Counted from the stretch's first letter, positions 7,460 through 15,157 are shown. The stretch is 37,887 bases of DNA from Acidobacteriota bacterium (GCA_016196035.1 JACPYM010000102.1:1-37887), one strand, 5' to 3'. The notes: generated by a model not told the origin, from the letters alone. Made by a program: numbers and translations.

Positions 7460-7504
7460 GACGCCCAGCGCGCCAAGTCAGAATCACTTGGCGCGCTGGG
7501 CGTC
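7460..7504. terminator. Perfect 19-bp stem-loop between convergent genes
   Basis: GACGCCCAGCGCGCCAAGT (7460-7478) and its exact inverted copy (7486-7504) enclose a 7-nt loop. It starts 28 nt after the selenoprotein stop and lies between convergent genes, so it probably ends or protects transcripts. There is no clear U-tract, so it may be a repeat rather than a classic intrinsic terminator. Confidence 0.5.
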
Positions 7505-7571
7505 TTCGCTTTCCGATTAGCTCGGCGCTTGGATCAGTTTGTAATTGAATGTACGGGCGGCACGGTGGGGG

Positions 7572-7659
7572 CAGTACCGCGCGCGTGAGCAAGCGGGGCG
7601 TCAACGCTGGCGGCTTATGGCATAGCCAGAGTCTCCGCTTACTGACGCGCGCGGTACTG
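7572..7659. repeat. 25-bp inverted repeat between convergent genes
   Basis: A left arm beginning CAGTACCGCGCGCGT (7572-7596) is repeated in inverted form at 7635-7659 with two mismatches. A smaller imperfect palindrome (GGCTTATG/CATAGCC) sits in the centre. It has the look of a small non-autonomous repeat; no second copy is in the window. Confidence 0.6.
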
Positions 7660-7702
7660 ACCGGGCGCGCGCCTTTCCCCGTACACCGCTCTGCAATCCA
7701 AT

Positions 7703-9031
7703 CTAAGCCTCGCTGTAACTTTCGCGCACCGCACACGACGGCACGCTGAACTGTTTCAGCCACATCGCCAGCAGCCAAACCAGTCCCGGACTCGCGGACA
7801 ACAACCCTGACACCATCATCATCTGGCGCGGCGTGAAGTAACGCAGCAACAGCCCGCCCGCCAGCATCGAGAGCGTCATCGTCGTCAGTTCCAGCGCCCG
7901 GTCGGTGGTGAAGACGCGCCCGCGATACTCTTCGGCGACCACACGCATCACCAGCGTTTCCTGCACGCCGAATTCCGCGCCCAGAATCGTGCGGCTCGCC
8001 ATCACCGCCAGCGCCATTGTCCACAACGATGGCATCAGCCCAGCACTGGCCCACAAGATGCCGTGCGCCAGCAAGGCCCAGCCGATCAACAGGCCCGCGC
8101 GTTTCTCTTCGGCAGCCCAGGCCCCGGCGCGCCGCGCCAGCATCATCCCAATGAACAAGCCCGCGCCCGCCGCCGTCCAAAGAACCGCCAAGCCCGTATC
8201 ACCGCGATCCCCGACACCGTGCGCAAACTCGTGTCCGGCCATGCGATCAAACAGCAGGTTATTCATCCCGCCGCCCGTCGCCCAACCGACATTCACCAGG
8301 ATGATGCCGCGCACAAAGGGCATGGCCCAGATGTAGCCGAAACCTTCGCGCACATCGCGCCAGAACTTGTTTGCGGCTTTCTCCGGCAAAGCGGCTTCAC
8401 CCTGCGGCGTTTCTGCCTGTCCTATTTCTATTTGTTGTGGCTCCAACGCCGCGCCCGGAATCTGCCAGATGAAATAGGCCGAGGCCACGAACGACAGCGC
8501 ATTGATGACGAACGCGACGTTGTAGCCGAACTTGGCCGCCGTCAATCCGCCCAGCGCCGCGCCCAGCGTGAGTTGCAAAAACCGCGTGCCGAACATCAGC
8601 ACGTTGGCCGTCAACATCTCTTGCCGCGTAGTCACGTTGGCAATCGTGGCGTTCTTGGCCGCCTCGAAAAACGTACCTGTCGAAGTCATCAGCGCCGTAA
8701 TCAGCACGACCGTCCAGGCCGGTGCGCCCACGTTCGTCGTCAGATAGCCCAACGCCAGCACGGCGCGCAGCAAATCCGCCGCGATCAAAATCCGCTTGCG
8801 GTTGCCGCGATCCACCGCCACACCGGCTAGCGGCGAGACCAGTAAAAACGGCAGCGTCCGCGCCACCAGCAAGGCCGCCGTCATCATCGTCGAACCGGAA
8901 AGCAGGCGCATCAAGCCCAATTCGGCAATCGCGGAAAACCACGTGCCCAATTCGCTAATGACCTGCCCAGTCCACAACCGGCGAAAGTTTTTGTTGTTGC
9001 GCAATAGCTCGCTGTATGTCGCGGAATTCAT
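7703..9031 (-). CDS. MFS transporter (EntS/MFS_3-like exporter)
   Basis: 442 residues; the ATG at 9031 is preceded by AGGAGAGGG at good spacing. Hydrophobic segments alternate through the full length, consistent with 12 membrane helices. The N-terminal pattern (N-x-x-F-R-R-L-W-x-G-Q-x-I-S) and the AVDRGNRKRIL loop between helices 2 and 3 are typical of the MFS_3/EntS branch, often exporters of small molecules or siderophores. No siderophore genes are near, so substrate is unknown. A central loop (around residues 195-220) is long and charged. Convergent with the selenoprotein gene. Confidence 0.88.
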   Translation of the reverse strand: MNSATYSELLRNNKNFRRLWTGQVISELGTWFSAIAELGLMRLLSGSTMMTAALLVARTLPFLLVSPLAGVAVDRGNRKRILIAADLLRAVLALGYLTTNVGAPAWTVVLITALMTSTGTFFEAAKNATIANVTTRQEMLTANVLMFGTRFLQLTLGAALGGLTAAKFGYNVAFVINALSFVASAYFIWQIPGAALEPQQIEIGQAETPQGEAALPEKAANKFWRDVREGFGYIWAMPFVRGIILVNVGWATGGGMNNLLFDRMAGHEFAHGVGDRGDTGLAVLWTAAGAGLFIGMMLARRAGAWAAEEKRAGLLIGWALLAHGILWASAGLMPSLWTMALAVMASRTILGAEFGVQETLVMRVVAEEYRGRVFTTDRALELTTMTLSMLAGGLLLRYFTPRQMMMVSGLLSASPGLVWLLAMWLKQFSVPSCAVRESYSEA

Positions 9032-9052
9032 TTCCCTCTCCTGCTTGATTCC

Positions 9053-9174
9053 CCTGGGTACGCACGCATCCTTGCGTGCAGTCGTGGCGGCAGACCGAAG
9101 AATGCCGGAGGGTGCCTTTCAGCATTTGTCCGTCTTATGCCACGCGGCACGCTCGCGAAGCGTGCGTACCCAGG
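9053..9174. repeat. Dispersed ~122-bp inverted-repeat element, family A copy 1
   Basis: Ends are CCTGGGTACGCACGC (9053 on) and GCGTGCGTACCCAGG (to 9174). The interior (agaccga..aatgccg..aggg..ctttcagcat) matches the interior of the copy at 25427-25548 in reverse orientation, so the two are full-length relatives of about 122 bp. It lies between the start of the MFS gene and the end of the next minus-strand gene. Confidence 0.8.
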
Positions 9175-9177
9175 TTT

Positions 9178-9630
9178 TTATGGTAAAGCTTTCAAATCCG
9201 GTTCCAACCAATGCTGACGCGCCTCCCACGAAAGCAGGCGGTCACGGCTGTAATACGCAAACGGCAACTGGCGGTCATAACGGCGCAACATTTCGTTGAG
9301 CAGCACGACCAGATGGCCTTCGAGCGTGGCGGTCGTCAGGTAATGCCGCACCAGGCGAATCCAAAAGAGTGTGATGGTTTCATGGTAGCCACCATCTTTC
9401 GTCTGTTTGATTCCTTGCGCTTCGTTGTATCGCTGAATGCCTGCGCGAATCTTGGCCGCCGCTTCCGGCAACGGGTAACAAACCAGATACCAGAACGCGA
9501 TGGTCAGATGCGCGGCATGCGTCCATTGGGCGCGTGGTAAGGTACAACTCTCAAAAGCGGCGACGACCTTTTTGATTTCGTCAAAGCTTGTATAACCTTC
9601 CAATTTCGGCTTCACGGCAACTGCACTCAT
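9178..9630 (-). CDS. Conserved-looking hypothetical protein
   Basis: 150 residues. The ATG at 9630 is chosen because GGGAGAAA lies just upstream; a longer reading from 9657 lacks such a site. The protein is soluble and helical, with Trp/His-rich segments (AQWTHAAHLTIAFWYLVCYP and HETITLFWIRLVRHYL). The regularly placed His residues could bind metal, but this is a guess. The stop lies 4 nt inside of the family A repeat end. Family not recognised. Confidence 0.6.
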   Translation of the reverse strand: MSAVAVKPKLEGYTSFDEIKKVVAAFESCTLPRAQWTHAAHLTIAFWYLVCYPLPEAAAKIRAGIQRYNEAQGIKQTKDGGYHETITLFWIRLVRHYLTTATLEGHLVVLLNEMLRRYDRQLPFAYYSRDRLLSWEARQHWLEPDLKALP

Positions 9631-9799
9631 AAAATTTCTCCCGAAATTCACTAACAAGCGAGTTACAGGTACACCTCACCTTGGCACGATAGTTACTCAC
9701 ACGAATAACAGCACCGCGCTTGGCGTTATTTTTAAGTTATAAATGATTCCCGGTTGTGCCTAGCAACCGGCTTTCCCCCAGCGTGTTTCCGAATGTAGA

Positions 9800-9939
9800 A
9801 AAGACGGCGGCTGGACTCTCACCAGCTACTGGCGGGTACTGCTTGGAAGCCCGTGCCGCGGATGCTTTGGCTTCACCGTCTTTGTGATTAACGAGGCTGG
9901 CGTGGCAATAAACGCCAACCCGATTGCGCCGGTGAAGCC
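9800..9939 (+). ncRNA. Candidate structured RNA upstream of a strong terminator
   Basis: This intergenic stretch has no good coding frame but many complementary segments. AAAGACGG (9800-9807) pairs with CCGTCTTT (9876-9883), enclosing GCTGG/CCAGC (9810-9826) and a GGC-GGG/CCC-GCC stem (9831-9857). A second 10-bp pairing, GGCTTCACCG (9869-9878) with CGGTGAAGCC (9930-9939), shares bases 9876-9878 with the first, so the two exclude each other. A 13-bp terminator follows at 9974. A possible promoter (TTGGCA at 9681, AT-rich segment near 9704) is upstream. No plus-strand gene follows, so a free-standing small RNA is more likely than a leader. Known class not recognised. Confidence 0.35.
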
Positions 9940-9973
9940 GCCCCAGGTACCGAGACTGCGTACCTAAAAGCGA

Positions 9974-10010
9974 AAACCCCGCCCGGCATCTTGGATACCG
10001 GGCGGGGTTT
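9974..10010. terminator. Strong intrinsic terminator (probably bidirectional)
   Basis: AAACCCCGCCCGG (9974-9986) pairs perfectly with 9998-10010 around an 11-nt loop. The plus strand continues TTTCTTTC, and the minus strand continues TTTTCGCTTTT. It can end the candidate small RNA on the plus strand and the small gene at 10040-10243 on the minus strand. Confidence 0.8.
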
Positions 10011-10039
10011 CTTTCAAAACCGTTTGGCAGCCTGTTCAG

Positions 10040-10243
10040 CTAACCAACTACTCGCTTCCGGTATCCGTAATCGGACTTATTATCAAAGTTAGCAAGGGTG
10101 CTGATGCGCTCGGTGTTCGGGTCAATACCTACTTCAACGAATGCTGGCCACCCTTTGGCAGACAGGCAAGGCACAACTTGACGGCGCGGCGAACCATTCG
10201 CCTCGCGCGCGGCCATCAAATTTTCTTGATAACGGAAGTTCAT
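10040..10243 (-). CDS. Small hypothetical protein
   Basis: 67 residues, starting at the ATG at 10243 with GAGG 9 nt upstream; a TTG at 10258 would add five residues but lacks a site. Basic and soluble, with one Cys (VPCLSAKGW). The C-terminal half (FVEVGIDPNTERISTLANFD) looks like a folded beta domain. More AT-rich than neighbours and flanked by a strong terminator, so it is probably its own transcription unit. Not recognised. Confidence 0.5.
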   Translation of the reverse strand: MNFRYQENLMAAREANGSPRRQVVPCLSAKGWPAFVEVGIDPNTERISTLANFDNKSDYGYRKRVVG

Positions 10244-10379
10244 CTTAACTTGCCTCAAGTCCTCTAGCTTTTCCTTGCCCAGGAAAATTAGTTACGAGTT
10301 ACATTTGAAATTGGTACTGCAAAAACGAAGCCGCAATTTACACGCTCAACTTCTATCCGTCAACTTAATTCTGCGTGAA

Positions 10380-10400
10380 CAAGTAACGAAATGTTACTTG
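10380..10400. terminator. Short AT-rich hairpin after the aldo/keto reductase gene
   Basis: CAAGTAAC (10380-10387) and GTTACTTG (10393-10400) form an 8-bp stem with a 5-nt loop, 14 nt past the minus-strand stop at 10414. There is no U-run. It could equally be an operator for the small minus-strand gene that follows. The remaining bases 10259-10379 are AT-rich and show nothing else. Confidence 0.35.
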
Positions 10401-10413
10401 CCCGTGTTCCAAT

Positions 10414-11529
10414 TCAATTCTTGCTGAATAACTTCAGGTACTCAGCCGTTGCCGCGGGCGGTATTTTTGCCAACGCCAGATTCTCCGCCACGTGTTCGAC
10501 CTGGCTCATGCCGACCAAGGCCGTCGTGACACCCGGCGTCGAGCGCACAAATTGAAGCGCGCGTTGCGCATCGGTGCGCAGTCCGGGAAAAGCCTCGTTC
10601 ACAATCGGCGGCAACCCGGACGCCAAACGTGATTGCAAGATCGAACCGCTGGTCATTACGGTAATCCCCAACTCAGCCGCCGCTTCCAGGAATGTTACCG
10701 GCTGACCGTTCAACATCTGGTTGGCGTGCGTAAAGGCTTCGGTCATGGCCAGGTTGATGGGCAGTTGCACGACTTTGAAATGATGCCGGTCGCCCGCCAC
10801 CGCGCGCGCCGTTTGCACCACACGTTCGAGCGAAAGGTATTCGGTGCTGTTCAGCGGCACACGATAGCCGTTCCAGGTTGCCGTGCCATACATTGCCAGC
10901 TTGCCCGCCGCGACTGCTTCTTCCAGAAATTCAAACGCCGTCTGCAAGCGCGCATAGAAATCATCCGGGGCAACTTCAGCCAATTGCGACTCGGGGTTGT
11001 GCAGGTAGTAAACATCCACCGCTTCGAGTTGCAGGTTGCGCAGGCTTTGCTCCAACTGATGCGCCAGATACTTCGGCGTCATGCAATGTTGCCCCTGCAC
11101 GAAATCTTCCCAAGCACAGATGCCTGTGTTGATAAACGTTTCTTCCAGGTAACGTCGAAAATCGCTCTGCGAACGCGGCGGCACGCCATCGAACGGGACG
11201 AAGCCGCCTTTGGTCGTCACCACCAGTTCTGCGCGCGCTGTTGCCCCTTCAGCGAACAAGCTAGTAAACGCCTCGCCCAAACAGCGCTCGCTGCGTTGAA
11301 AGCGGTAGTTGGACGCCGTATCAATCACGTTGCAACCCAACGCCACCGCACGTTTAACGGCAGACTGGTAAGCGGCGTCGGTGCGTTCATCGGGTTGGCC
11401 CAAATAAGTGCCAAGGCCAATGGAGGAAAGCCAGAGACCTTGCGCTTGGCGAAAGTGCGCGGCGGCGAGCTCGCCAGCAAAACGTTGACAATAATTGCGT
11501 GTGCCAGCGGGCGTGGCGTGTTTGGCCAT
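10414..11529 (-). CDS. Aldo/keto reductase family protein
   Basis: 371 residues; ATG at 11529 has GGAG 9 nt upstream. NADPH-dependent oxidoreductase of the TIM-barrel AKR type. The catalytic tetrad can be traced: Asp70 and Tyr75 (NVIDTASNY), Lys107 (VTTKGGF) and the His of YYLHNPE near residue 178. The GTATWNGYR strand and the C-terminal VRSTPGVTTALVGMSQVEHV cofactor segment are typical. A roughly 35-residue insert after Lys107 (FINTGICAWEDFVQGQHCM) makes it longer than the usual 320-330 residues. It is divergent from the CysQ-like gene across a 91-nt gap. Substrate unknown. Confidence 0.88.
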   Translation of the reverse strand: MAKHATPAGTRNYCQRFAGELAAAHFRQAQGLWLSSIGLGTYLGQPDERTDAAYQSAVKRAVALGCNVIDTASNYRFQRSERCLGEAFTSLFAEGATARAELVVTTKGGFVPFDGVPPRSQSDFRRYLEETFINTGICAWEDFVQGQHCMTPKYLAHQLEQSLRNLQLEAVDVYYLHNPESQLAEVAPDDFYARLQTAFEFLEEAVAAGKLAMYGTATWNGYRVPLNSTEYLSLERVVQTARAVAGDRHHFKVVQLPINLAMTEAFTHANQMLNGQPVTFLEAAAELGITVMTSGSILQSRLASGLPPIVNEAFPGLRTDAQRALQFVRSTPGVTTALVGMSQVEHVAENLALAKIPPAATAEYLKLFSKN

Positions 11530-11620
11530 CTATGCTCCAATCCCATTCGATTTGGTGAAATACGCGGTGGTTGTTAAAGTGCAGCTTAACACGCAACCAA
11601 AGAGGAAGCCCGAGGGAAGT

Positions 11621-12439
11621 ATGGAGAAAGAATTAGAGATCGTCCGGCAAGTGGCCCGCGCGGCTGGCAAAATTTTGATGGACTTTTATGCCACCGAGAC
11701 CGAGGTGCAATGGAAGGGATACGACGACCCTGTCACAGCGGCGGACAAAGCGGCCAACGAAATGATCGTGCGTGAATTGCAAAAGCACTTCCCCCATGAC
11801 GCCATCCTGTCTGAAGAAGCACCCGATGACAAAATCCGGTTGCAACACGAGCGCGTTTGGATGGTGGACCCGATGGATGGCACCAAACAGTTCATCGAAC
11901 GGCTGGATGAATTTGCCGTGATGATTGGCTTGGCGATCAAGGGCGAGCCGCAAGTCGGTGTGGTGTACAACCCAGCCGTTGACCGGATGTTTTACGCGGC
12001 GACTGGCCTGGGCGCATTTGTCGAAGAGAAATGGTCTACAAAACGCTTGCATGTCGCGCCACAAAGCGACACCAAGCAGATGACTGCCGCGATGAGCCGT
12101 TCGCATCACAGCCCCGTTGTTGATCGCATTCGTGCGATGTTGGGCATTAAAGGTGAGTTGCGTTCGGGCAGCGTTGGGCTGAAGTTCGGCTTGATCGCCG
12201 ATGGTCAGGCACACGTATACATCCATCCAGGTTCGCGCACCAATCAATGGGACACCTGCGGGCCGGTTGCCATCTTGCGCGAAGCCGGCGGCACCGTCAC
12301 CGACCGCAATGGCGCACCGCTCACTTTCAATACGCCGGAAGTGCGCAATATGACCGGCATCGTCGCCAGCAATGGCACACAGCACGAGCAGATTTTGGCT
12401 GTGATTGCGCAGGTGCTGGCACAAGACCAAAACACCTAA
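11621..12439 (+). CDS. Inositol monophosphatase family protein (CysQ/BPNTase-like)
   Basis: 272 residues; start at 11621 set by GAGGGAAG directly upstream. Mg-dependent phosphatase of the IMPase fold. Metal-site motifs: Glu65-Glu66 (LSEEAPDD), Asp83-Pro-Met-Asp86-Gly-Thr88, and Trp210-Asp211 in QWDTCGP. The WDTC form is closer to 3'(2'),5'-bisphosphate nucleotidase (CysQ), which clears PAP during sulfate assimilation, than to inositol phosphatase. The gene ends 17 nt before selA in the same direction, so the two are probably co-transcribed. Exact substrate unproven. Confidence 0.87.
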   Translation: MEKELEIVRQVARAAGKILMDFYATETEVQWKGYDDPVTAADKAANEMIVRELQKHFPHDAILSEEAPDDKIRLQHERVWMVDPMDGTKQFIERLDEFAVMIGLAIKGEPQVGVVYNPAVDRMFYAATGLGAFVEEKWSTKRLHVAPQSDTKQMTAAMSRSHHSPVVDRIRAMLGIKGELRSGSVGLKFGLIADGQAHVYIHPGSRTNQWDTCGPVAILREAGGTVTDRNGAPLTFNTPEVRNMTGIVASNGTQHEQILAVIAQVLAQDQNT

Positions 12440-12456
12440 ACGGCATCATTCAAGCT

Positions 12457-13851
12457 ATGTCTCAAGAGTTGCTGCGCCAACTACCCGCGATTGACGTCTT
12501 GCTCAACCACGCGGGGTTGCAAACCTTGATCGAAGCGGCGGGCCGCGACACCGTGCGCGACCGTTTGCGCGAAGTCTTGCAGGAATTGCGGCAGGAGTTA
12601 TTGCAAGACAACGGCCACCCATCAATGCCTGCCGACCTCACGTTCGAAATCGAGCGCCGCGTGCAAACCCGCTTCGCCCAACGCCAGCAAACCCGCACAC
12701 AGCGCGTCATCAATGCCACGGGCGTCGTGTTGCACACGAACCTGGGCCGTGCGCCGCTGAGCGCGCCCGCGCTTGCCGCCCTTCACGAAGCCGCGCGCGA
12801 GTATTGCAATTTGGAATACGACCTGGCGACCGGCCAGCGCGGCAAACGCGGCACGGGTTTGGAAGCGAGGCTGCGCGAACTGACTGGCTGCGCGGCGGCG
12901 GCAGTCGTCAACAACTGCGCGGCGGCGGTGCTGCTCACGCTCAACACTTTGGCCGAAGGCGGCGAGGTCATCGTCTCGCGCGGCGAATTGATTGAGATCG
13001 GCGGCTCCTTCCGCATCCCCGATGTGATCGCCAAATCGGGCGCGCGTCTGCGCGAAGTCGGCACCACCAATCGCACGCGGCTCAGCGATTACGAAAACGC
13101 CATCAACGAAAACACGCGCGTTATCCTGCGCGCGCATCCATCCAATTACCGCATCGTCGGCTTCACTGAAAAACCGGCGTTGGATGAATTGGCCGCACTG
13201 GCGCGCGCGCACAACCTGCCACTGTTTGAAGACCTGGGCAGCGGCTGTCTGGTTGATTTGAACGCCATCGGCATTCACGATGAACCGACTGTCAGTCAAT
13301 CGCTGGCGGCGGGCGCTTCGGTTGTGGCCTTCAGCGGCGACAAACTGCTCGGTGGCCCGCAAGCCGGTCTCATTCTGGGCGAAGCCGAGCTGATCCAACG
13401 CATCAAACGCAACCCGCTGATGCGCGCCTTGCGTGTGGATAAACTGATTTTCGCCGCGCTCGAAGCCACTGTAGCGGCGTATGCTAAGGGTCGCGCGACA
13501 ACTGAAATCCCTACGCTAGCCGCTTTGCATGCACCAAAAGATGTGCTCACCCAGCGTGCCCGCGCGTTCGTGCGACAGGCGCGCAAGTCATTGCCTAACC
13601 TCGAACTGCAATTGCTCGACGGCGACTCTGTCATCGGCGGCGGCTCTGCTCCGGAAATGCGCTTGCCGACGACGCTCATCAGCGTGACCAGTTCACAATG
13701 GCGGGCGGTTGAATTGGAGGAACGGTTGCGCAGCCGGCAGCCGCCCGTTATCGCCCGCATCGAAGATGATCAGCTGGTGCTGGATTTGCGCACGGTCAGT
13801 GCGGCGAGCGAACACGAGTTGTTGCAGGCGTTGACAGACATTGGCAATTGA
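12457..13851 (+). CDS. selA: L-seryl-tRNA(Sec) selenium transferase
   Basis: 464 residues, full length. SelA is the PLP enzyme that converts Ser-tRNA(Sec) to Sec-tRNA(Sec) using selenophosphate. Signature segments are present: the RVINATGVVLHTNLGRAPL block near residue 90, the PLP lysine Lys296 in FSGDKLLGGPQAG, the GGGSAPE(M) segment near residue 395, and the C-terminal ARIEDDQLVLDLRTV. Start is the ATG at 12457, 17 nt after the CysQ-like gene; no strong ribosome binding site, so coupling is likely. No selB, selC or selD is in the window. Its presence shows the organism can make selenocysteine, which supports reading the UGA at 7111 as Sec. Confidence 0.97.
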   Translation: MSQELLRQLPAIDVLLNHAGLQTLIEAAGRDTVRDRLREVLQELRQELLQDNGHPSMPADLTFEIERRVQTRFAQRQQTRTQRVINATGVVLHTNLGRAPLSAPALAALHEAAREYCNLEYDLATGQRGKRGTGLEARLRELTGCAAAAVVNNCAAAVLLTLNTLAEGGEVIVSRGELIEIGGSFRIPDVIAKSGARLREVGTTNRTRLSDYENAINENTRVILRAHPSNYRIVGFTEKPALDELAALARAHNLPLFEDLGSGCLVDLNAIGIHDEPTVSQSLAAGASVVAFSGDKLLGGPQAGLILGEAELIQRIKRNPLMRALRVDKLIFAALEATVAAYAKGRATTEIPTLAALHAPKDVLTQRARAFVRQARKSLPNLELQLLDGDSVIGGGSAPEMRLPTTLISVTSSQWRAVELEERLRSRQPPVIARIEDDQLVLDLRTVSAASEHELLQALTDIGN

Positions 13852-13892
13852 GCGCGTGCCGCCTGCTGATTCAACCTGTCCCCTGCTTATTT

Positions 13893-13920
13893 TTGCAATG
13901 CTCCGACTGGATGCTAGAAT
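13893..13920 (+). promoter_or_regulatory. Candidate sigma-70 promoter for the Fur-family gene
   Basis: TTGCAA (13893-13898), a 16-nt spacer and TAGAAT (13915-13920). Transcription would start about 13927, roughly 57 nt before the annotated ATG of the Fur-family gene. Confidence 0.5.
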
Positions 13921-13933
13921 CGGCTACCGATTC
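13917..13933. promoter_or_regulatory. Operator-like palindrome over the -10 box
   Basis: GAATCGGCTACCGATTC is a perfect 7-3-7 palindrome that overlaps the -10 hexamer and start site of the promoter for a Fur-family regulator. Its placement suits autorepression. It does not look like the AT-rich E. coli Fur box; Fur-family members (Zur, PerR, Nur) use different sites. Confidence 0.45.
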
Positions 13934-13983
13934 AAAAACAGCACAAAGCGGACGTCCCTACAGACGCAGCACTGGTCAAGGAG

Positions 13984-14496
13984 ATGAATTGCTTGAAGCA
14001 AGCGAGCGAAGAAATTAATGACACAACAGAAGAGATGTCCGAAGAGAAAGCCATTTTCTTTGCGCATCTCAAAACGGCCGGATTCAAGCGCACGGGCCAA
14101 CGCGAATTGATCCTGGAAGTCTTCCTGCGCACCGAAGGCCACATGAGCGCCGAAGACCTTTACGGTCTGGTCAAGGCTGAAGACCCCAGCGTCGGCTTCA
14201 CGACGGTTTACCGCACCTTGAAATTGCTGGCCGAATGCCAATTGGCCCGCGAAGAGCGGCTGGGCGATGGCCGCCGCCGTTACGAACACCAATACAAACA
14301 TCCCCATCACGACCATCTGATCTGCACCGAATGCGGCGAGTTGATCGAGTTTTACAGCGAAGTCATCGAAAAGAAACAGGACGAAATCGCCGCGCAATAC
14401 GGCTTCCAACCCACGCGCCACAGCTTGCGCATCTTTGGCATTTGCGCGGCCTGCCAAGCTAAAAGCAACAAGTTGGCGGCGGCGGCGCGGCGTTAA
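13984..14496 (+). CDS. Fur-family transcriptional regulator
   Basis: 170 residues from ATG 13984. AAGGAG abuts that ATG, which is too close; a TTG at 13993 (9-nt spacing) or ATG at 14035 may be the true start, so the first 3-17 residues are uncertain. The winged helix carries the family recognition segment [14 protein letters not shown]. The dimerisation domain has the HHDHLIC metal motif and two structural-zinc pairs, C114-x2-C117 and C154-x2-C157. It is a metal- or redox-sensing DNA-binding protein; whether it senses Fe, Zn or peroxide cannot be decided. It is followed 8 nt later by a cytochrome c lipoprotein gene. Confidence 0.92.
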   Translation: MNCLKQASEEINDTTEEMSEEKAIFFAHLKTAGFKRTGQRELILEVFLRTEGHMSAEDLYGLVKAEDPSVGFTTVYRTLKLLAECQLAREERLGDGRRRYEHQYKHPHHDHLICTECGELIEFYSEVIEKKQDEIAAQYGFQPTRHSLRIFGICAACQAKSNKLAAAARR

Positions 14497-14504
14497 GAGC
14501 ACAC

Positions 14505-14969
14505 ATGGCTTTCACCACGAAGAGACGCAGAGCACAAAGAGTTTTCCAAAACATACTTCGTGCCCTGCGTCTCTTCGTGGTATCACTCGCCAGTTGCTGT
14601 CTCTTGGCTTGTGTCAAAAATCCACCGGCCTCTCAGTCTGAACCGGCTTCAGCATTCGCCCCGGAGTTGACCCAAAGCGTCGAACCTGTCCGGTCAGAAA
14701 CCGTCAATCGCATCTTCACGCGCACGTGCAGCGCCTGCCACGGCCCAGATGGTCGCGGCATCGCGGCGGTCGCGCCCGATTTGCGCCGCGCCAAAGCGCG
14801 CAGCTTCGCCCAATGGCAACAATATCTCGGCAATACCGCCGGACATCCGGGCACGCAAATGCCGCCGCCGACGTGGTTGAATGTGGACGAGATTGACGTG
14901 ATGGCGAATTATCTGTTCACTCTGACGCAGCCGAACGCGACATCTACGCCAGAATCAGGCACGCGCTAG
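14505..14969 (+). CDS. c-type cytochrome lipoprotein
   Basis: 154 residues. A hydrophobic signal ends in lipobox LLAC with Cys36, so the protein should be anchored in a membrane and face the periplasm. One heme site is present, C75-S-A-C78-H79, with Met119 (GTQMPPPT) as likely second axial ligand; the fold is a small class I cytochrome domain, ending in a VMANYLFTL helix. The first 25 or so codons, including the basic n-region, lie inside an inverted repeat (14514-14581), so the N-terminus seems to be repeat-derived. Close to the Fur-family gene (8 nt) and probably co-transcribed. Confidence 0.82.
   Translation: MAFTTKRRRAQRVFQNILRALRLFVVSLASCCLLACVKNPPASQSEPASAFAPELTQSVEPVRSETVNRIFTRTCSACHGPDGRGIAAVAPDLRRAKARSFAQWQQYLGNTAGHPGTQMPPPTWLNVDEIDVMANYLFTLTQPNATSTPESGTR
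14514..14581. repeat. Inverted repeat (ACCACGAAGAGACGCAG type) inside a signal-peptide region
   Basis: ACCACGAAGAGACGCAG (14514-14530) is exactly inverted at 14565-14581, extending to about 23 bp per arm with one mismatch. The units are loosely 7-nt periodic. The element is inside the reading frame of the cytochrome c gene, between its ATG and lipobox. Confidence 0.8.
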
Positions 14970-15006
14970 CCCGCCGCAAAGCACTTGTGTTAGCCTGCCG
15001 CCCGCA

Positions 15007-15126
15007 ATGAAACTCCAAGTTCAATCCAAGTTGCGCCGCGCCTGGCAAATCCTGCGCGCCGTCTTGCGCGGCTATTGCGCCGGGCAACCGCTCAATGAGG
15101 CGCGCCCGCGCAAGGTTTGTTGCTGA
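15007..15126 (+). CDS. Possible small basic protein (39 aa)
   Basis: A short frame from ATG 15007 to TGA 15124-15126, encoding a basic, helix-prone peptide ([17 protein letters not shown]) with a C-terminal Cys pair. There is no clear ribosome binding site. It sits between the cytochrome gene and deoC. Its composition is protein-like but the evidence is thin; it may be chance. Confidence 0.3.
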   Translation: MKLQVQSKLRRAWQILRAVLRGYCAGQPLNEARPRKVCC

Positions 15127-15136
15127 AAGCAAAACC

Positions 15137-15157
15137 CCAAGACCCAAGACCCAAGAT
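15137..15157 (+). repeat. Tandem heptamer CCAAGAC x3
   Basis: Three copies of CCAAGAC (last one CCAAGAT) end at the start codon of the deoC gene; the A and T of the ATG belong to the third copy. There is no inverted partner here, unlike the other heptamer loci. Confidence 0.7.

Noticed and set aside
7549-7749. 66-codon frame between convergent genes
   Set aside because: Encoded mostly by the 25-bp inverted repeat; overlaps the end of the MFS gene.
9877-9945. Cobalamin riboswitch, because of GGTGAA
   Set aside because: No B12-box context and no downstream cobalamin gene on that strand; only a fragment matches.
9743-9967. Short frame with an internal TAG (9761) ending at TAA 9965-9967, possible pyrrolysine or pseudogene
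   Set aside because: No ribosome binding site, no recognised family, and the same bases form extensive RNA stems; there is no sign of pyrrolysine machinery.
10633-11577. 314-codon plus-strand frame opposite the aldo/keto reductase
   Set aside because: Shadow of a well-supported minus-strand gene; it has no family features and its start has no site.
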